A stretch of DNA of 64,000 nucleotides from Balanoglossus misakiensis (taxonomy: Eukaryota > Hemichordata). The notes beneath the pieces were generated by a model, which worked only from the letters and a program-made list of their open reading frames with translations, did not search any database and had not been told where the DNA came from. This document shows, in pieces, positions 59,446-64,000 of the stretch. Where the stretch lies: NCBI GenBank assembly GCA_040954595.2, contig CM082578.2, positions 11,470,001 through 11,534,000 on the forward strand, written 5' to 3'. Made by a program: the position numbers and the translations under genes. How positions within the stretch are numbered: the stretch's first letter is position 1; each line of letters opens with the position of its first letter.

Positions 59446-61085
59446 GTGAGTGACGAATCCGCAGAGAAAATCATCATGTATGAGAAGACAGCTTTCGGAA
59501 AAAGACCAGATTAAATGGCGCCAGGTTTACAAGACTTAAAGGACATTTACAAGAGTAATTCTGCCGCTCGTGTGAATGCAATCATAGTCTTCTCCACTCA
59601 AAAAAAGGACTTTAATGATCGTATATAAAATGTTTTTCAACAGCTACTGATGGAGCAATCAGTGGAATTTTTAAAAATCATTCCAATTTTTATACAAATT
59701 GATAATTATATCACTACTAGAAAAATTAGATGCTATATATTAGGTGCTGTATATATATTGGGGGTTGACCGTTTTGTGAGATTTTATCATCGACAGTCTG
59801 TGTGGTGGATTGGAGAGCCAAAAAAGGTAGTCAATCATTGTTTCAAATGATGTGACTTGATTAATGAAAGAATGATGCTTCTTGTCTATCATGGATGCTG
59901 GAGTTCTGTCTCAGCAGCTTGGAAAAACATAAGCTTGATCATTGGACAACTCCTCGGCTGGGCCATAGGGATTTTGAAATTAGTTTTTATTGTTCAAGTC
60001 AGCAAAAAAAGTTAACAGTGAAGAATGAGTTCATACCCTATGCAACTCATGCTGCAATATCAAATTAATGTATACAGCTCTATGTGAACATTCAGGGGTA
60101 TATATGAACATGTTACAGGCCTGGATGAAATCTGTCCAACTTATACATGCAGTTGACATGGGGCTCTGGTTGAGTGACTGTAATTCTGGGTTAATATTTT
60201 ATATTAAAAACACCCATTTGAGCAAATTCTCCTAAATTGAGTGAGATGACCTTGCACAGTGAGTTTTATTTAAAGGAAGACAAAAACATCTTGGGATATG
60301 TGTCCATCTTCCTGCAAACTTTTTTGTTATCACTGTTTACAGTGGCAAGGTGATCTTGTTAGCCAATTGAACTGGAAGATTAAAGAATCATAAAGTTTGA
60401 ATTCTCCTTTGTTTATTAAAATATGAACATTGATAATTGTTGTGGCAAGATTCCAACAAATCGCACAGACTGCAAATTGCCTTGAAGTACCAATAGGGGG
60501 GTCCATCAGAGAAAGAATGTGAAGTTGCGGGCCCATCCCCGACCATGTTAACTGAATGCTTATTTTTACGCTAGTTGTGCAGTGTCACAACTTTGTTACA
60601 CTAAAAAAATCACGTCTCATCCATCTCTCGTCAGATAGCCCAGTAAGGGCCCGAAACATTGACTTCACATTTAAAAAAAATAACCTCTCGGTCGCGGGCC
60701 TATGGTGACATCACCAAAAGCCAATAAACCGGGAGATTTGTAACGTGATTGTTTGTGTGTGAGCCATCAATCTTTCGGCGCCAATATCCGATGTTTGACA
60801 CAAATAACCCCGTGGTAAATTCACAACAATATCGCTGGGGTGTATGTATACACATCTCTGTATACAAACAGTTTGCCAAATATGATCAAGGGTCTGACCC
60901 ACGACACACATGTGGTCCTATAAAGGACTGGGTTAAAGTAAACCAAGGGTCACCGAAGACCAATCTTGGCAAACCTTTCTCAGTGTATAAACTGTCAGTT
61001 ATCATCTACGTTTTGGCACTTGTCTCTTGTGGAAGAGGGAAGGCCCATCTGATCTCTGGCACTCTCTGGCAGTTTAGTCGAAATC
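59446..61085 (+). other. IRAK4 3' untranslated region and spacer to the fibronectin III gene
   Basis: AT-rich non-coding DNA. Candidate polyadenylation signals for IRAK4 are an ATTAAA about 60 bases after the stop and AATAAA at 60723-60728; neither is decisive. The promoter of the next gene must lie in the last few hundred bases, but I see no clear core element. No further gene is recognised. Confidence 0.4.
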
Positions 61086-63773
61086 ATGGCGAGCGGTCAT
61101 CTGGTTTTCCACCTTGCAGTAACGTGCTTTCTTCTCCTGGGATCTGGTGAGTCTCGGTTGTTTAAAATCAAACAAGCGTCATATACAGTTGAATATATTG
61201 GTATTTTTTTCTTGTTGATTGTAAATATGTCAAGATTATTTTAATTTTATTGGTTTCGCGGAGTCGTATATTATTCATAGTCTGATTTTATTTCATTTGA
61301 AAAGTACATAGTGGGAAAGCAAGCGAAAATAATATGGTTCCTTCGAAAGATTCTTTTTCTGAGCCTGAGCTCAGGTTTGACGTTTGGTCGGTTTTCATTT
61401 CCAAACCACTGCAACGATTCCGTTATTTATATGCATATGTTCAAAACATATGTCTAAACCTCGGGAACTACAGCTGGATAATTTTAACCATATGCGGACT
61501 TCTTATCCATGCACAATGCATGCGAGTCTAGAACATGTGATACCGACGGGTTGAAAACAGGTTTCAAATGCATACTATATCTGCTGATCAATTTTAATGT
61601 TATTCGTGTATGTCGTGTATTGCAGCCCCGGTTTAGTAAATACTCATCCGAGCGGATGTACGTATTTACATTGTAAATGTAATCGGCCAATGAAATGACG
61701 GAATCGCTTTTGCTCGACATCTTGAACTTTATAAAAGTGCGGCTGCAGAATGTTTTTAAACCTTGGCCGAGAGATATATTGAATGCCAATTTGTTTTTGA
61801 CATGACCAATGTCAAGCGGATGGAAAGGTTATAGGCTGCTTTGATCTTTGGCCTGATAACCCTGACTACAGATGAGAACAAACACTCTTCAGAGGTATCA
61901 CTTTGGTATTTCAATGATTTTTCACGAGCAACGTTGGCAATATTCGTGAACTTCTCTATTCAGAATCACAAGCAAACTAGCAACGTGTTCGTCAAGGCCG
62001 TCGGATCCGGCTCCTTGTTCCATCCACAAGCGCTCGCAGTGTTGCTTGGATAGTCTATCGGGGTCCTTTGGCCGGGAGGGCGAGGCCGAACCTCAGTTAG
62101 TATAGCACACGACACACACTCTAGGGTATCGGCTACCGGTAGACTTTCCATGCAAGTAACGCAACACTGCAAGCGTCTGTGGTTCCATTATTAAGGGCAC
62201 GAGTGCAATTAGGCCTATGGTTTGAAAAAAATATGACCAGTCATCAATCATCACAAAAATCGCGCCAATGAAATAAAAACAAATCCGTGAGTTCAGTCAC
62301 GCGATTAGAAACAGACCAAGCAGTTTGACGGATGAGGTATTAAGTTTTATGACTGAAAAGTATGTAGGGGGTATTCTCGTGTACGTCCTGATGAAAGATT
62401 TAAAAAACGTGATGGACAGGACATTGTTTCGTGCATGGTACGACCAACATGATATATGACTGCTTTTCTGGGTCATCTCTCCGCGAAGTTCGGACAGCTA
62501 TCCAGCTTGAGGTCCGTCTCAAGTCCACCGCACCAACCAACGTACAAATTCATGTACGTTGAAAAAAAAGCATGCGCGTAATTTGATTAGGGCAACCTCT
62601 TCTTAAATTTTGTTTCTCATCGTGAACTTCTTGGCCGGAAAAGTGGGTCGGTCGGTCGCAAAAAAATGAAAAGAAAAGACAAAACTTGATGCATGGACAT
62701 ATTTTGTTATCAAAATCACGGAACCTTTTAAAGTTAAACAATGCAGGGATGCAAGGAAACACAAACCGTTAATATATGACATCTTGCGCGCAGAACGACT
62801 TCTGAAACCTGCACGCATTCCAAATTTGACCACAGAAGGTGCAATTTGGTTGTGGCCATACCCCTAAAGTAATGCCAGTTGTCTGGTAAAATAATACGGT
62901 GCAGAAAAAAGAAATACAATGATATACAATGCAACGTTCGAAAAGCGTTAATTTTGTTGTTGGCCATCTAGTTCATTTGTCGGTTTTATGGTCCGATCGA
63001 CAGCTTTCTCTGATGGCGACCTGGCTGACAACCCGCCGACTGACGTCACTGTTGAAGTTGTGACTTTATTCAAAGTGCGACTGACTTGGAATGACCCGTA
63101 TGTAGATTTGGCACGAGGACCCGTTGTGTACACTATAGAATACCAAGCCGTTTATCCCGAAACGGCCTGGACAGGGTATGTGGTCTTTTCATCTTTATCA
63201 GGTCTGTGACTTCAGGAAACTGCAACGGGCACAGCACATTGTTTTTGCCGCACATTTTCTTCTTCAACATGTGCTACTTGTGCGACCATATAGACGGACC
63301 ACTGTACTGGTGGATTGACTGACTACTCTGCAAAGCCTGGTATTTACTGAAAGATAATACAAGTATGTCCAAAATAAAACCGAAGCTTCTGTATTGATCT
63401 TGGTCCACTGAAGTCAATCGAGAGTCATGGACGTGATTTTCGTCTGCCTGTCTTGTTTCTCTGTCTTTAGCCACCCGCGTCATTATATTCACCCACCCAC
63501 CCACCCACCCATCCTTCCATCCATCCATCCATCCATCCATCCATCCATCCATCCATCCATCCACTAATCCGCTAATCTGACCATAGACTGACTTTGATGT
63601 TTTTGAACCTGACTGCAGTGTCAAGTACCACGAGGTTATCGATACACAGGAAACCACCCTCTCGTACGGATTATCCCCCTTCACTCGCTATCAGTTTAGA
63701 ATTCGCAAGAGCGATGATGAAGTAACGGGACCGTATGGCGAGCCCATCTATGCTACTACAGCCGTCATTGGAG
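61086..63773 (+). CDS. Secreted or membrane protein with N-terminal fibronectin type III domain (partial, continues past window)
   Basis: This is the start of an extracellular or cell-surface protein. Exons are 61086-61146, 63004-63175 and 63619-63773; the last ends at a donor (GGAG|GTAGGT) in phase 1, so more exons follow outside the window. The first exon gives ATG and a hydrophobic signal peptide ([20 protein letters not shown]) with likely cleavage after GSA. Residues about 27-127 form one FNIII domain spread over two exons. It has the PP-x-D-V-x-V start, the Trp of strand B (VRLTWNDP), the YTIEYQ strand, and the Tyr and Arg-x-Arg of the F strand ([10 protein letters not shown]). Phase across all three exons is consistent. 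I cannot name the family: receptor phosphatases, adhesion molecules and cytokine receptors all start this way. Confidence 0.75.
61147..63003 (+). other. Intron 1 of the fibronectin III gene
   Basis: This is the intron between the signal-peptide exon and the first FNIII exon. The donor is TCTG|GTGAGT and the acceptor CGACAG|CTTT, whose pyrimidine tract is mediocre. The joined phase restores a sensible signal-peptide end. I see no additional exon or repeat. Confidence 0.55.
63491..63564. repeat. (CCAC)n-(CCAT)n compound microsatellite
   Basis: CCAC units run into about a dozen CCAT units inside the second intron of the fibronectin III gene. On the minus strand it reads as an Asp/Gly/Trp/Met repeat frame that is not a gene. 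Confidence 0.92.
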
Positions 63774-64000
63774 GTAGGTACCTAAAGAGTCAGACATCGG
63801 GACGCTGCGTATGCCTTCTTGATCGTATGCCTTCTTGATCACTGAACAAAACTGCCGTGGACACATGTTGTTAGAGAGGTCTAGCAATCGCGACTCACGC
63901 CCGCTTACCCGATGAAAGGTAATTACAGTAAAAGATGCGAAACTTGCCTCCAGGTTGAACGACGGGTCCTAACACAACAGATCCGAATAATTCTACTTCT
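63774..64000 (+). other. Start of intron 3 of the fibronectin III gene
   Basis: Non-coding sequence after the donor at 63773/63774. It includes two copies in a row of the 16-base word GTATGCCTTCTTGATC at 63809-63840. Nothing else is visible before the window ends. Confidence 0.5.

Noticed and set aside
63274-63684. 136-codon minus-strand frame with Asp-Gly-Trp-Met repeats
   Set aside because: It is the translation of the CCAT microsatellite and antisense of an FNIII exon.

Overview
The window is animal nuclear DNA. Genes are split by many short GT-AG introns, it carries a eukaryotic tRNA gene, and its proteins include SEC61 alpha, RUVBL1, CCDC146, GSAP and IRAK4. Exon-by-exon reading gives complete, phase-consistent gene models whose lengths match or approach the human proteins. 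Intron sizes (about 100 to 700 bases), simple repeats and divergence from human suggest a marine invertebrate, perhaps a hemichordate or cephalochordate. I cannot fix the phylum by eye. No bacterial, viral or defence-type system is present.

Layout. Positions 1-1522 hold the end of a GATA1/2/3-class gene (+), with its last intron and last coding exon. About 21.5 kb without a recognisable gene follows (to about 24.5 kb). Then come SEC61 alpha (-, 24563-29042), a soluble tandem-C2 protein (+, 29636-32280), tRNA-Thr(TGT) (-, 33044-33116), RUVBL1/pontin (-, 34160-36849), CCDC146 (+, 37742-43393), a repeat-bearing spacer (43.4-46.2 kb) with a near-perfect 423-base tandem duplication, GSAP (-, 46259-54971), IRAK4 (+, 55815-59445), and the first exons of a secreted or membrane fibronectin type III protein (+, from 61086, running off the end).

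How it fits together. From GATA to IRAK4 the protein genes alternate strand (+ - + - + - +), giving three head-to-head pairs with short shared promoters: SEC61A/C2 protein, RUVBL1/CCDC146 and GSAP/IRAK4. The order recalls two human linkage groups: GATA2-RUVBL1-SEC61A1 on 3q21.3, and CCDC146-GSAP, convergent, on 7q11.23. The RUVBL1/CCDC146 promoter contains a full match to the RFX X-box consensus, which fits CCDC146 being a centriole and flagellum protein. The most unusual unexplained sequence is the 44.2-45.6 kb block. It has four copies of a GTTGGTGGCGACATT motif, CCAAT and TATA boxes, and a recent tandem duplication, and it may be a non-coding RNA gene or a retroelement remnant.
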